Origin: Xestospongia bergquistia
Taxonomy: Eukaryota; Porifera; Demospongiae; Haplosclerida; Petrosiidae
Direction of reading: 5' to 3'
NCBI GenBank assembly: GCA_963965975.1
Contig: OZ014415.1
Coordinates: forward strand, 1,927,001-1,991,000
DNA: 64,000 bases
Shown: piece by piece, positions 35,380 to 48,699 of the stretch
Position numbering within the stretch: the first letter of the stretch is position 1
Layout: the number at the start of each line of letters is the position of its first letter
Made by a program: the position numbers and the translations under genes
The notes under the pieces: model-generated
What the model was told of the DNA's origin: nothing
The model's database searches: none
The model's input: the letters and a program-made list of their open reading frames with translations, nothing else

Positions 35380-35880
35380 TTTTAGAGTTAATTTTTTCTT
35401 TTCTTTTGTAGTTTCTTTTTTTAAATATTTATTCTTATAGTTGTTTTTTTTATATTTTATAGTTAATATAATCGTTAATTTTTTCTTTTCTTTTATAGTT
35501 TCTTTTTTTTTTAATATTTAAAATTAACTAGAAAATATTTTATTATTCTCTTTTAGAGTTAATTTTTTCTTTTCTTTTGTAGTTTCTTTTTTTTTAAATA
35601 TTTATTCTTATAGTTGTTTTTTTTATATTTTATAGTTAATATAATTGTTAATTTTTTCTTTTCTTTTATAGTTTCTTTTTTTTTAATATTTATTCTTATA
35701 CTTGCTTTTTTTATATTGTTTCTTTTTTTAAAAAAATATTTATTCTTATAGTTGCTTTTTTCATATTTTATAGTTAATATAATCGTTATTTTGTTATTTT
35801 CTTTTATAGTTTCTTTTTTTTAATAATATTTATTCTTATAGTTGCTTTTTTTATATTTTATAGTTAATATAATCATTTTT
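35380..35880. repeat. T-rich tandem repeats (copy 2)
   Basis: Counterpart of 4070-4410, enlarged by roughly one repeat of about 170 bp (a second AAATTAACTAGAAAATATTT block at 35520). Confidence 0.75.
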
Positions 35881-37440
35881 AAAAACATTTTCACTAAAAT
35901 TTGTCAAAGTCAATCTTTAATTTAAGTTAATTATTATAGAATTCAATTAGAATTCAATTTCTTTTGAACTATAACTTTTTGAAACTGTAATACTTCTTAT
36001 CTTTAATAAGCAAGTACAATCAGTTTGCTTACCATTGTTGTTGTATATTATAATATACTAATAGTTATTACAGCATAGCATTATGCACCAATTACTGCTT
36101 TAGTTTACAAGAAAACATTCTTTAATTTGAATCATATTATATCTTTTTGCAAAAAAACTATATCATTAATTTTAATTAATTGATTTTTAATTCATCTGAT
36201 TAACATTTAATTAAAGTCTTCTAAATACATACAATATTACAGTACTTTATCTATTCTAACTCCACAATTGTTAACAACAAATATAAGTTTTATCTTCATA
36301 ATGTAATGTCACAAACAATGTTGACTGAAACAAACAATTATAGCATAATTATATATAACTTCAGTAATGATTTTTAATCAGCATTAATACTAATGAACAA
36401 CTAACAATATAATGCAGTCATTTTAATTATTATATGTCAATATACCTCATTGTAATGTTCATGTGTTATTAGGTATATAACTTGACAGTCCCTCATATAT
36501 CAAAGATGTTAAAAGTAACAATACTATAGACACCATCCTGACTTGGATCACCTTTGACTGTCACATCATTCCATGTCCAGATAATTAGTAACTATATTTG
36601 ATTCTTTTTTAACTTTTTGTTTAATTCATTTTATATTTTTATTTTTAAAAAATAGTTCTAAAACAGTTAGCTTTTAAGGTGATTCAAATTAAACATAATA
36701 TTTTCTGAATGCAGATCCCTTAAAGTAAAGCCTACAACATATCTATATTGTCACTTGGTATAACTTTAATATAATCAATATTATCTAATAACTTTAATAT
36801 AATCAATATTATCTAAACTAAGTCTTTTAAAAATGACAATTATTTTATCTATTGAATTTGTCCCAATTGTTAACAAATGAAAAGGTATATTGTTGTCATT
36901 TAAATATCATTTAAAGATGATAATTACAATATCAGTTCTCAGATAAAAACTATTATCAATACCTTTTCTTTATCCGAATTGATTTACATCTATTGTCATG
37001 ACAACTCTCCCTAGTGATCAGAAGAAGTAGGGCAAATTAACATTCTCTTAATGACATCATCATATGTAATATGTCTTTTGATAATAACTTTTTCAAATGA
37101 TAATAGTTCATTAATATATAGTAGTTCTACCTATATTTTCTTGTGGTTTAACATTTAAAAGAAAGTATCAAATTCATGTGTTGTCTTCACAACCATTTTG
37201 TTTATTCTCTTAACATCTGACTGCAGCTAATGTAGTGATAATTTTGTAATACTTGTCAGAAATGGGAAGCCAACCTATAGCTACATAAATGGAAAACTCT
37301 CTATTATTAGTATATGAGCCCATTGTAGTTAGCCTACTATAACTTAGTTAGTTAACTTATAATAACAATTCCAAGCAGTGATTGTTTTTCAGATTTCTGC
37401 AGAACTAATTAAGAGCACAAAACACACTAGCTGTTTACCA
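35881..37440. other. AT-rich non-coding flank upstream of gene C
   Basis: Counterpart of 4411-5940. A short local duplication of ATAACTTTAATATAATCAAT lies near 36761-36810. No gene is recognised. Confidence 0.45.
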
Positions 37441-37508
37441 CTCCCGCTATTTGAGACGTCGTTATGACGTCATAATAATTGTTGGCCCTATTGATGACTG
37501 CAGAACTG
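37440..37508 (+). promoter_or_regulatory. Gene C promoter candidate: TGACGTCA site and leader exon donor
   Basis: TGACGTCA at 37465-37472, with a second partial GACGTC just upstream (37455-37460) that gene A lacks. Conserved donor at 37508. Acceptor CTATAG ends at 38417, five bases before the ATG (910-bp leader intron). Confidence 0.55.
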
Positions 37509-38422
37509 TAAGTGGTAATTTAACAATTCTTTTTGTAATTATAGAATTTAGAATTTGAAACATAATACTTTATCAGTGCTAGTAGTAAATAAAACTACTT
37601 TTTCATTTGCTAGTCGTGGTCATTAGTGTTTGACTAGAGAATAGAATAATGGTAATAATAAAAGCCCTATATTGTGTTAATAACACAGCTACAATTATAA
37701 TAATAGTTCAGTCGTGTTGAAGATCAGAGATTGATAAGAGTTTCAGTAGTAACTTATTGTTATATGACTTAAAAATATTTCATATCTGTGTGAGTTAAAG
37801 GTTAATTATAATTATTCTTATCAAGGAAATTGAATAGCTAAACAGATGTTAAAATTTTATGATATTAGATAGACCTGGTATAGTTTGTACACTTTGGTGG
37901 TAGTTTATACATGAATTTTGTTGCTGCAAGTAAAGGGAGCTTTGCCTTGAAACTACTCATGCAAGTAGATCATCTAGTAGGTTACCAATTTCAGGCAAAA
38001 ACCACTTCTTTTCAAGACAAAAAATTGGCTAGTGTGCAAAAATCCCCTTATGTATAAAGTAGCATAGTAGAAGGCACCTAAACAATTTATGTTGTTGTGT
38101 AAACTTACCCGTGTGAGCATGTACTAAACATAATACTCTACCTTACCAACTTTGACATCATACATTTAATCATACTGTATCAACAAGGAGACGTATTATA
38201 AATGACCTCAATATATTTATGTGGACTATTAAACTATGAACTTTGACTTTGTGACAAACATGACCAGCACATGTTAAAGAATGTACGTAAAGTTTTTGTA
38301 GCATTTTAATTACCTATATTGGCAATTTTGACAGTACTAGAGTAATAGAATTAATAAAAAACAATGACAACATAATATTATTATTATTGTTAATATACCA
38401 ACTTAACTACACTATAGTTACA

Positions 38423-41400
38423 ATGATACAACAGTGGTTAACTGGAGTAGTGGCTCTAGTGATTATAACACTAGGAGAGGCTGTTACATTTGGTACTCTA
38501 CCTCCTCAACCTACTACTGGTACAATATATACAATATTATACTAAATGTCTATATTATAGTATTATATAGGTGTGAGACTTTATCTAAGTTATGAGAATA
38601 GAGTAATACCTAACTACTTTATGGTTAGAGGTAGTCAGTTTTATGATGTTGCTATTAAGAATGGTGACAGTCAAAATGATGGTATATGGTGTCAGAGTGC
38701 TCTTAATGAGAGTATGATAGGTGTCTGGTACTTACCTAATGGATCACCAGTACCTACACAAAGTCGTGCCACTCCATTACAATCATATAATACTAATGTT
38801 ACTGGTCAAGTGGGTCTACTTAGACGTGGTGGGCTAGCTTCATTTGAGGGATTGTACTCTTGTATTATTCCTAATGAAGAGGGAGTAAATCAAACACGAT
38901 ATATAGCTGCATATAGAGATAGTACTTTTGAAAACAGTGGTGAGTTGTGCAAAATTGTATTGGTTATAGTTCAAAGCTAACCAATAATTTAGCTAAGGCT
39001 AAATTATTATTTTAATTAGTTATTATAAGAACACAATCACAATGTTTAGAATATTTATCATAGTTTGTAATTAAATTATTTGACATTATAACTTTGCAAT
39101 AACAAATTTACGTAATTATATACTTTATAGGTGGTCCTATGGTGGATTATACCAGAAACCTTGAATTTTCTCTACTCTCTACAAGAGATGCTAATCCTCC
39201 AGTGTTCAGACTCTACTTTAATGTCACAGACACACCTCCTACAACAGTGACATGTTCTGTTAATGACAATACATTTAATATTACTGAGAATGATTTAAAT
39301 CGTGTACCTGATATATCTACTGCTCCTATTAGAGTAGGTGTGACTGTAACTATTAGGAGGAGAGAAGTTGGTGAATATTCTTGTACTGTAAGAACAGATT
39401 CATCAATAAAATCATTTCCTACTACTACTACTCCTGGTATTAATATTAGTGGTAAGCTACAACTTTAATGTTATAATGTTATCTATGATTTCTAGTAACT
39501 AGTACACCTACCAACCTGACTTATACAAGAACTGGTCTAACTTCTGTTCTACTTACCTGGTCACCTACCATTATTAATACTCCAGTAGTAATAGGATATG
39601 AGGTATTCCTTGATATATCTAATGGTACAAGAGTTAGTATGGAGACAAATACTACAAAACTAAATATATCTTCACTACAACCTGATGTCAATTACACTGC
39701 ATTTGTTGTAGCCTATGGAGGAGACCTACCTAGTGATCATAGTAGTACTATTATAATACCTCAATTGCAAGGTAAATAATGTCATTATTAAAATTCTATG
39801 ATCATTGTCATAATTATAGTGCTATCACTAATTTCCATTATTACTTCTACTGGTACTGCTGTTGTAGGAGAGAGCTATTCTGTAGTGTGTTCAATAGATC
39901 TGGATGATAACTTCTATAATATTGTAGTAAATATCATTATAGTCAAGATTAGAGAAGGGGTGGTTAATTCTTCTGTGACCTCTGGAGATAACAGTGTATC
40001 TATAATCTACACTCCACTGATGACATCACATAGTGGACAGTATCAATGTGTAGTGAACATCAGTCAGATTGATATCAGTTATCAAGTTTCCTATGTTAAA
40101 ATTTTCACAATCAATATTACTAGTGAGTTATAATACATTATTATAATCATTGTATGATATTGATCATATATATATACAATCATATAGTATATTCTTATAA
40201 TTGTATGATATTATACAAGTGTCATGTAATGACTTATCAGATCATCAGTGTAATCCTTAACTGTATTCAACTCTAGTTCCACAACCAGCAGTTACTCTCT
40301 ATATTGATCATGTTGATCCAAGTTCACTAATAGAGGCAACATATCTTGATATAGTATGTACTGTTAACATCAATGATGCTGTTAATACTGGAGTCAGTGT
40401 TGATGTTGAGTGGTCTCATAATGGTGGTTCTCCTCTTACTAATAACAGTAACTATACTATTAGTTCACTGACTATGTTAGGATCACACATGTACACTAGT
40501 ACATTACGTATTGAAAGTTTGAGTACTACTAGAGACAATGGTGCTATGTACTCTTGTACTGTGAGTGTTCTATCATCTCCTGTATCTTCTTATATTACTG
40601 GTAATGAGAATAACAACAATGTTACATTAAATGTGGCAGGTATAATACTTAATTGTACATATAGTAATAGTATTATTATAAATATTTAAATTTATAGATT
40701 TCACTTCTGATCATGTAATAGTTAGTATAGTATTTCCAACCACACCCACTGCTGGAGATCAGTTCACTATGACATGTAATATCAGTATACCTGAGAGACT
40801 AGTACATGATCTTACTAGATTTTCTGTTGTATGGAGCTATGATCTAGATGGAACTCCAAGAGTTGAAGAAGCCAATAGTGATACTACAATTGGAAATACA
40901 TCTAAGTTTGGTAATCATATCTTGAGTAATTTTACACTTAATCCAGTGAAGACATCTGATGGTAGAAAGTATTACTGTTTAATAACATTTAATGATTTAG
41001 GAGTCCTTGATAATACAATGAGAGATCTTGATGTTCAAAGTAAGTTATTATTAAAACTCATTATTATAATCATTATTCATTTCACAGTCCCTCTACCCAG
41101 TATGGGTATCACACATAGTCCTTCTACTGGTCCTATTTATGAGAGTACTAAATTTAACTTGACCTGTACTGGTATACTACCCAGTGTAGTGGATACAACA
41201 GTGTCAGCTACTGTAGTTTGGTTTGATCCTCAAAACAAGGTCATACCTGTTGAATCACGACGTATGATCACTAATGTTACTAGTAATGGAAACAATGAGT
41301 TTGAGAGTACATTAGTGTTTCTACCAATTGATAATGGAGATCATAATAGTAATTTTAATGACACTGGAACATATACCTGTCAGATGACTATCAGTTCAAC

Positions 41401-44400
41401 TGATCCTTTAATTCTGCATGGGGTAAACAGTATCACTGACACAATAATTGTTCAAAGTATGTACTTGAGCTTCTTCGTTGCATAATTCATTTTCAATCTT
41501 TAATGTTTCAGATATAACTGATATGCAATTAAATATCTCTACTGTGGGTTCTACTGAAGTAGGTCAAACCCTCAATATCACTTGTACAATGAGAGTAGTG
41601 GAGAGATTAGTTACCACACCAACAATAGAGATAATGAAATGGAACACTACAGATATATACTTACTACAAGATATAAACATTCCCTTTACTATTACCACTG
41701 ATGATACTGGGTCTGAAACTAATTTGACAATAATACTGGAACCAGTAAAGTTTGAAGACAGAGGAGTGTATATATGTATAGCTGGTTTTAATGTAACTGG
41801 TGTTAATGGAACTGATGATCCAGCAACTGCTACTTATGATGCTCAGTCTAGAGAACAGGACTATGAACTGATTGTTGACTGTGAGTTACACAATAATATT
41901 TGCCCTATTGTAGAGTCTATTTGTTATTATTTTGTAGTTCCTCCTGTGACACCAAGTATCTCTCAATATTATCATGGAGTACTCTATGCTGGTACATCTT
42001 TCTTTCTCAGATGTGTAATTATATTGAATGATCTTGTAACAATACCTGTTGTTGTGATAAATCAGTGGACAAGAAATGGCACATCTGTTCCTAGTGGTCT
42101 TTCAAATGATGCTACTATCACAGAAGGTCTTGTACAAAATGGATCTCTTCGATATGAAGCTACACTTCACTTCAATCCATTGGATAATACTGATGATAGT
42201 GGAGAGTATTCCTGTAATTTTAATATACTATCTAATATCAGTGACTATCAGTATGTAAGGAACACATCAGCTAATACTAACACTACTATTACTGTACAAG
42301 GTACATTGTATTCAAATCCATTTGCACTCTTTATTATTATCTAATGTAGTACAAAGTTGACATAATATAATAATCATATGATAAACACTTTCCTTTCTTC
42401 TTATAGCAATCCCATCTCCAATAATGAACATTATGACAACTGGTATAGCCAGACCTGGTGAAGAATATAACATTACTTGTACTGTTGAAGTCATTGACAG
42501 ACTTATAGTGACACCAACTATTGTATGGATCAAAGATAGTGTTAATACATCATTAGTATCTGATGACCTAAACACTATCAGTGTACCATCAGTACTTAGT
42601 ATTATCTCAGATATGATGTACTCTCTGTCACTGTTCTTCTCTTCACTTTATACCTCTGAAGCTGGACAATATACATGTCAAGCTACCATCACATTGAATG
42701 ACATTAATGTCACAGTTAGTACCACTAATTCATTAGACTTGCCACTACAAAGTAAGTTTTCAAAATAGTAACTAAGAGTTTTATATGTTGACATAGTTTC
42801 ACAACCAGTTGTTGATGTATCCACTTATCCTGCAAATCCTAGTTCACTAATAGAGGCAACATATCTTGATATAGTATGTACTGTTAGTGTCAGTGATGTT
42901 GTTAATACTGGAGTTAGTGTAGATGTTGACTGGTCTCATAATGGTGGTTCTCCTCTTACTAATAACAGTGACTATACTATTAGTTCACTGACTATGTTAG
43001 GATCACACATGTACACTAGTACATTACGTATTGAAAGTTTGAGTACTACTAGAGACAATGGTGCTATGTACTCTTGTACTGTGAGTGTTCTATCATCTCC
43101 TGTATCTTATTATATTATTGGTAATGAGAATAACAACAATGTTACATTACATGTGGCAGGTATAACACTTAATTGTACATATAGTAATAGTATTATTATA
43201 AATATTTAAATTTATAGATTTCACTTCTGATCATGTAATAGTTAGTATAGTATTTCCAACCACACCCACTGCTGGAGACCAGTTTATTATGACATGTAAT
43301 ATCAGTATACCTGAGAATCTAGTACATGATCTTAATAGACTTGCAGTAATATGGAGTTATGATCTAGATGGAACTCCAAGAGTTGAAGAAGCCAATAGTG
43401 ATGTTACAATCGGAAACACCACTAGGATTGGTAATCTTATCTTGTGTAATCTTATACTTAATCCAGTGAAGACATCTGATGGTAGAAGGTATTATTGTTT
43501 AATAACATTTAATGATTTAGGAGTTAGTGATCATAGATTTAGAGATCTTAGTGTTCAAAGTAAGTTATTTGTTTGGAAATCAAATTAAATATTGTTAATC
43601 CACTATCCACAGTCCCTCCACCCAGTATGGTTATCACACACAGTCCTTCTACTGGTCCTATCTATGAAAGTACTAACTTCAACCTGACCTGTACTGGTAC
43701 AGTACCTAGTGTAGTGGACACAACAGTGTCAGCTACTGTAGTTTGGTTTGATCCTCAAGACAATACTATACCTGTTGAATCACGACGTATGATCACTAAT
43801 GTTACTAGTAATGGAAATAATGAGTTTGAGAGTACATTAGTGTTTCTACCAATTGATAATGGAGATCATAATATTAATTTTAATGACACTGGAACGTATA
43901 CCTGTCAGATGACTATCAGTTCAAATGATCCTTTAATTCTGCATGGGGTAAACAGTATCACTGACACAATAATTGTTCAAAGTATGTACTTGAGCTTCTT
44001 CATTGCATAATTCATTTTCAATCTTTAATGTTTCAGATATAACTGATATGCAATTAAATATCTCTACTGTGGGTTCTACTGAAGTAGGTCAAACTCTCAA
44101 TATCACTTGTACAATGAGAGTAGTGGAGAGATTAGTTACCACACCAACAATAGAGATAATGAAATGGAACACTACAGATATATATCTATTACAAGATATA
44201 AACATTCCCTTTACTATTACCACTGATGATACTGGGTCTGAAACTAATTTGACAATAATACTGGAACCACTAAAGTTTGAAGACAGAGGAGTATATATAT
44301 GTACAGCTAATTTTAATGTAACTGGTGTTAATGGAACTGATGATCCATCAACTGCTACTTATGATGCTCAGTCTAGAGAACAGGACTATGAACTGATTGT

Positions 44401-47400
44401 TGACTGTGAGTTACACAATAATAATTACACTATTGTATAAAATATTTATTATTTTGTAGTTCCTCTTGTGACACCAAGTATCTCTCAAAGTCATCATGAT
44501 ATACTCTATGCGGGTACATCTTTCTTTCTCAAATGTGTGATAACATTGATTGATCTTGTGACAATACCTGTTATTGTGAGAAGTCAGTGGACAAGAAATG
44601 GCATATCTGTTCCTAGTGGTCTTTCAAGTGATGTTACTATCACAGAAGGTCTCATACAAAATGGATCTCTTATATATGAAGCTACTCTTCACATAAGTCC
44701 ATTGGATAATACTGATGATAGTGGAGAGTATTCCTGTAATTTTAATATACTATCTAATATCAGTGACTATGAGTATGTAAGGAACACATCAGCTAATACT
44801 AGCACTACTATTACTGTACAAGGTAATATTGTATTTAATTCCATTTACACTGCATATAATGTAGTTATAATGTTGACATAATATGATAAGCACTTTCCTG
44901 TCTTCTTATAGCAATCCCATCTCCAATAATGAACATTATGACAACTGGTATAGCCAGACCTGGTGAAGAATATAACATTACTTGTAATGTTGAAGTCATT
45001 GACAAACTTATAGTGACACCAACTATTGTATGGATCAAAGATAGTGTTAATACATCATTAGTATCTGATGACCTAAACACTATCAGTGTACCATCAGTAC
45101 TTAGTAATATCTCAGATACAATGTACTCTTTGTCACTGTTCTTCTCTTCACTAAATACCTCCAATGCTGGACAATATAGATGTCAAGCTATCATCACAGT
45201 GAATGAGATTAATGTCACAGTAATTAACTCTAGTGTACAAAATCTACCATTACAAAGTAAGTAAATGAATGTAGAAATTATATTGATATGATACTATGTA
45301 GCTAAATTTTTTCACAAATTATTATTTAACTCTACTCTTACTTTTCGTATTTTAGTTCCCACTCCTAATTTAGATATTAGTTTATCAAGAGAAAGTGACT
45401 ATTTAGCTGGTAGTGAACTGACTATTACATGTGATATTACAATAGATCCTCATGTCAATACTCCCTTCATTATTAACACAATATGGGTGATGTTGAATGA
45501 GCTCAGAAATGGAATGGGAACACAACTAGACAACATGAGAACAGTCATCAGAAATGGCTCTGGTAATGGACAGTCAAGGATCTTCCTTAATGATCCTTCA
45601 AAAACTGACTTCAATACTTATCGTTCTCAAGTTCAATTCAGTACTCTTAGTAGTTCAATGGATTCTGGTATATATACTTGTACTGTTGATGTCATACCCA
45701 TGGCTGGTTATATTTACATTAATGCTGCCACTACTTCTAATATCACTACTAACTTTACTGTTGTAGGTATGCACTCACTACTTTATTATTTTTTGTTTGT
45801 GGCTTCAAATAAAGAAGTGTTTTTATTATTATCACAAATGTATTGTCACATTTTTTATTTTTCTTACAGACCCAAAGATTGGAAACTTTGCTACAATGCC
45901 AAACTCATTTCTGGGTCTGGAGACATCTTGTCCTGATTCAGAATCTTATGATAACTTTACTCTAGTGTGTACTGCTAGTAAACCAGCTCTAGTAATACCA
46001 ACTCTTGAAATGATCTGGTTACATAAAGGTTCTGTATGTCAAGGTGTAGTTACCACTCAAAATGATGACACTTATGTTGTGAATACTCTGACTTTCCCAA
46101 CAAGCATTGCTAATGATTCTGGTACTTACACCTGCATAGCTAAACTAACCATTCCAGAGTCTCCTGAGATCAGTTTAACAGAAAATAGTACCATCACTTT
46201 GAGAAGTAAGTGAAATTATATTAATGTAAAAATATTATAATTCAATTTTTCATATCACTATAATAATACAGCTCAAAAGAAACCTTATCCAGTCATTGAT
46301 GTAACTTCAATTATTGGACAGACTAATTGTACTATCTACTTTACTATTCCATCCATTACCTATACACCTGAGATATATTTTGTCAACTATATTGGTCTGG
46401 AATTACAGAATACTTTAATTACTAGTTCTAGTCTAGTAGGTACTAACAACATTACTGCTGTTAACTTGATGTATCAGATCAAATTAACTGGTCTAGAGGA
46501 AGCTAACACTTATAACTTCACTATTGTATCTACTAACTGTATTGGTAATACTAGTAGTGAAACAATGAATTTTACTACTTTACCAGCAAGTAAGTTTATA
46601 TTCACACTTAGCTGTAATTTAATAATTTTATCGATAATTTTGATTTAATTTTAAATATAATTTTTTATGAATTTAGTACCAACTGCTCCTCCAATGAAAT
46701 TTATCAACACAACCTTCCTTTCACGTAGCGTTACATTAAACTGGGATCCACCAGTTAGAGTAGATCAAAATGGAGAGATAATAGGATATAACTTGACTTG
46801 TATACAAAACAATGGACTTCAAGTCTCTGGACTGACAGCTACTCAGAGTTCTTCAGAGACAATGTTTACTATTCCAGTATTAGTACCATTTACTGAGTAC
46901 ACTTGTAGACTGTCATCTATTAATATTGTTGGCAAAGGACCAGCTACACAATATACATTTGAAACAGCTCAAGATAGTAAGTTCACATCACAACATCAAT
47001 TTTTATTATCTAAATAGGACCTGATGATACTCCTCAAGACTTTATTTCCATTCCAACAAAGACTGATGTGACATTTAACTGGAGACACCCAACTATTCCT
47101 AATGGCATTATTACACAATATAGATTTGACATTGAAGTTGATTTAGGTGGTAACATTTTTAGAGCCATAACACAGTTGATAGATGTGACTTTTAACCAAC
47201 AATCAGTGTCTATAACAGTTAGAGGATTCTTACCCTATCAAAATTACACTGCTACCGTTTCAGCTACTACAGTAGTTGGATATGGACCTAGTGCTACTAT
47301 TAAAGGAAGAACTGATCCTTACAGTAAATTTAGTTGATACCTATTTTGTAATACTCTTTTCTCTTTAGTATCATCTAAACCAGTTCTTATCATTATACCA

Positions 47401-48699
47401 GTTATTATTAGTAACATCTTTGTTGCTAACACTATACCAGTAGTTAATGATACTGCTGTTAACCTTACTTGGTCTCCACCAATCACACCTAATGGATATA
47501 TTAGTAGTTATAATATTGATATCACTAGTGGAGTTATAATGTCATTAACAGTTAATGCTGATCCTCAATTGAATACTTACACACAGATTATTGGAGGACT
47601 ACGTAAGCCTAAGCAATTTCAACTAGTAAATGTATTGTCTCCAAAGGTCCAGGTGTCCCTTACTATATATCAATTGGAGCAGTCAATGAACTAGGAGAAG
47701 GTAACATTACATCAGTTACTGTCTTCACCAAAACTGAAAGTAAAGGCAATTTTATTATTTTCTATTCACTTTTATATTGTTTTAGCTCCCACTATTAGCC
47801 CTAGTGGTATTGCATTACAAAGGTCTTCTGATGGTACTTCCATTTACATTGTATGGAGAAAAGTGTCACTAGAAGAAGCTCATGGTTTCTTTGAGTATAT
47901 TATAGTATTAGATGCTGTCAATAGTAGACGTAGACAATCAAGTGATATAACTGTACATGTTCCATTTAATAAGACATCTATCAATGTAACTGATCTAAAT
48001 CCTCAATTAACATACACACTTACTATGAGAATAGCAGTACAAAATGAAAGAGGAGAAAATATTGAAGGACCTACAAGTATACCAATAAGGATTGAGGCAA
48101 CATGTGAGTTCTATCTTATCAATATGTTTTGTACTAAACCTTTTTAGCATCAACATCATCTACTACTAGTACTGGTTTAATATCTGGTCTAGTAGTGACA
48201 ACAGTAATCACATTAATTGTTATAATTATACTGGTATTGGTTATTCTCATTTTTGTTAAAAGAAAATCAAAGAAGTATAAGTTCCAATCTCGGTAAAATA
48301 TTTACATTATTACCATATAATATATCCATTATATAGAGACAAGACAGATGATTTTGCAATGACTATCAGATCAACTCATAATATAGTAAATAAATCCACA
48401 ATATTGTAAGTTGACAACAGTACATATATACTATTAATACAGTCTGTTATTACTAACTTAGAGCTGAGGAATCAATATATGAGAGTATTGCTGATGAACT
48501 ACAAGATCCTCCAGATTATAAAATACCAGTTGTCACTAATACTGATACACAAGTCTATGATCTACCAGTAGATGCTACTGATATATCAATGAATACCAAC
48601 ACATCTTATGCTACAACAAAGTTTGGAGAGCTCGAGGCTGAGCAACCAGACACTTCCTATTCATATGTTAATGTTGTTGCTGAAGGTAATTTCATGTAA
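38423..48699 (+). CDS. Receptor gene C: Ig/FN3 type I membrane protein, 28 coding exons, 2811 aa
   Basis: Exons: 38423-38519, 38571-38939, 39131-39451, 39496-39771, 39820-40122, 40277-40639, 40698-41039, 41088-41456, 41512-41880, 41938-42300, 42407-42751, 42797-43159, 43218-43559, 43613-43981, 44037-44405, 44460-44822, 44912-45256, 45356-45766, 45870-46205, 46272-46589, 46677-46976, 47018-47323, 47369-47602, 47647-47739, 47786-48103, 48148-48292, 48337-48405, 48462-48699. Every internal exon up to the transmembrane exon is a multiple of three. Order: signal peptide; Ig, Ig, FN3, Ig; six-Ig block (b c d e x f) twice; Ig g, Ig h; FN3 domains (exons 20-25, one split over 23-24); transmembrane; two tail exons with tyrosine motifs. 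It is the longest architecture here and contains all modules of A. The acceptor before exon 24 (CTCCAAAG) is weaker than its A and B equivalents (CCACAG). Confidence 0.88.
40277..44822 (+). repeat. Tandem duplication of a six-exon Ig block inside gene C
   Basis: Block 1 is exons 6-11 (40277-42751) and block 2 is exons 12-17 (42797-45256). Starts of corresponding exons are offset by 2520, 2520, 2525, 2525, 2522 and 2505 bp, and introns match as well as exons. Exon pairs are nearly identical, for example the 9/15 pair beginning NITDMQLNISTVGSTEVG. This is a recent unequal exchange that added six Ig domains in frame. Confidence 0.92.
48148..48699 (+). other. Gene C transmembrane and tyrosine-rich tail exons
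   Basis: The helix (LISGLVVTTVITLIVIIILV) is followed by KRKSKKYK. The tail holds SIYESI, DYKIP, VYDLP, SYATTKF and YSYVNV. YVNV fits the pYxN preference of Grb2-type SH2 domains (gene A has YVTV there), and YDLP fits Crk-type. A GAAG-GTAATT four codons before the stop could also serve as a donor. Confidence 0.7.

Noticed and set aside
42312-42575. Minus-strand frames opposite Ig exons (also 8628-8831, 11736-12059, 21988-22332 and 44865-45164)
   Set aside because: They are shadows of the + strand exons; their conservation is explained by the coding strand.
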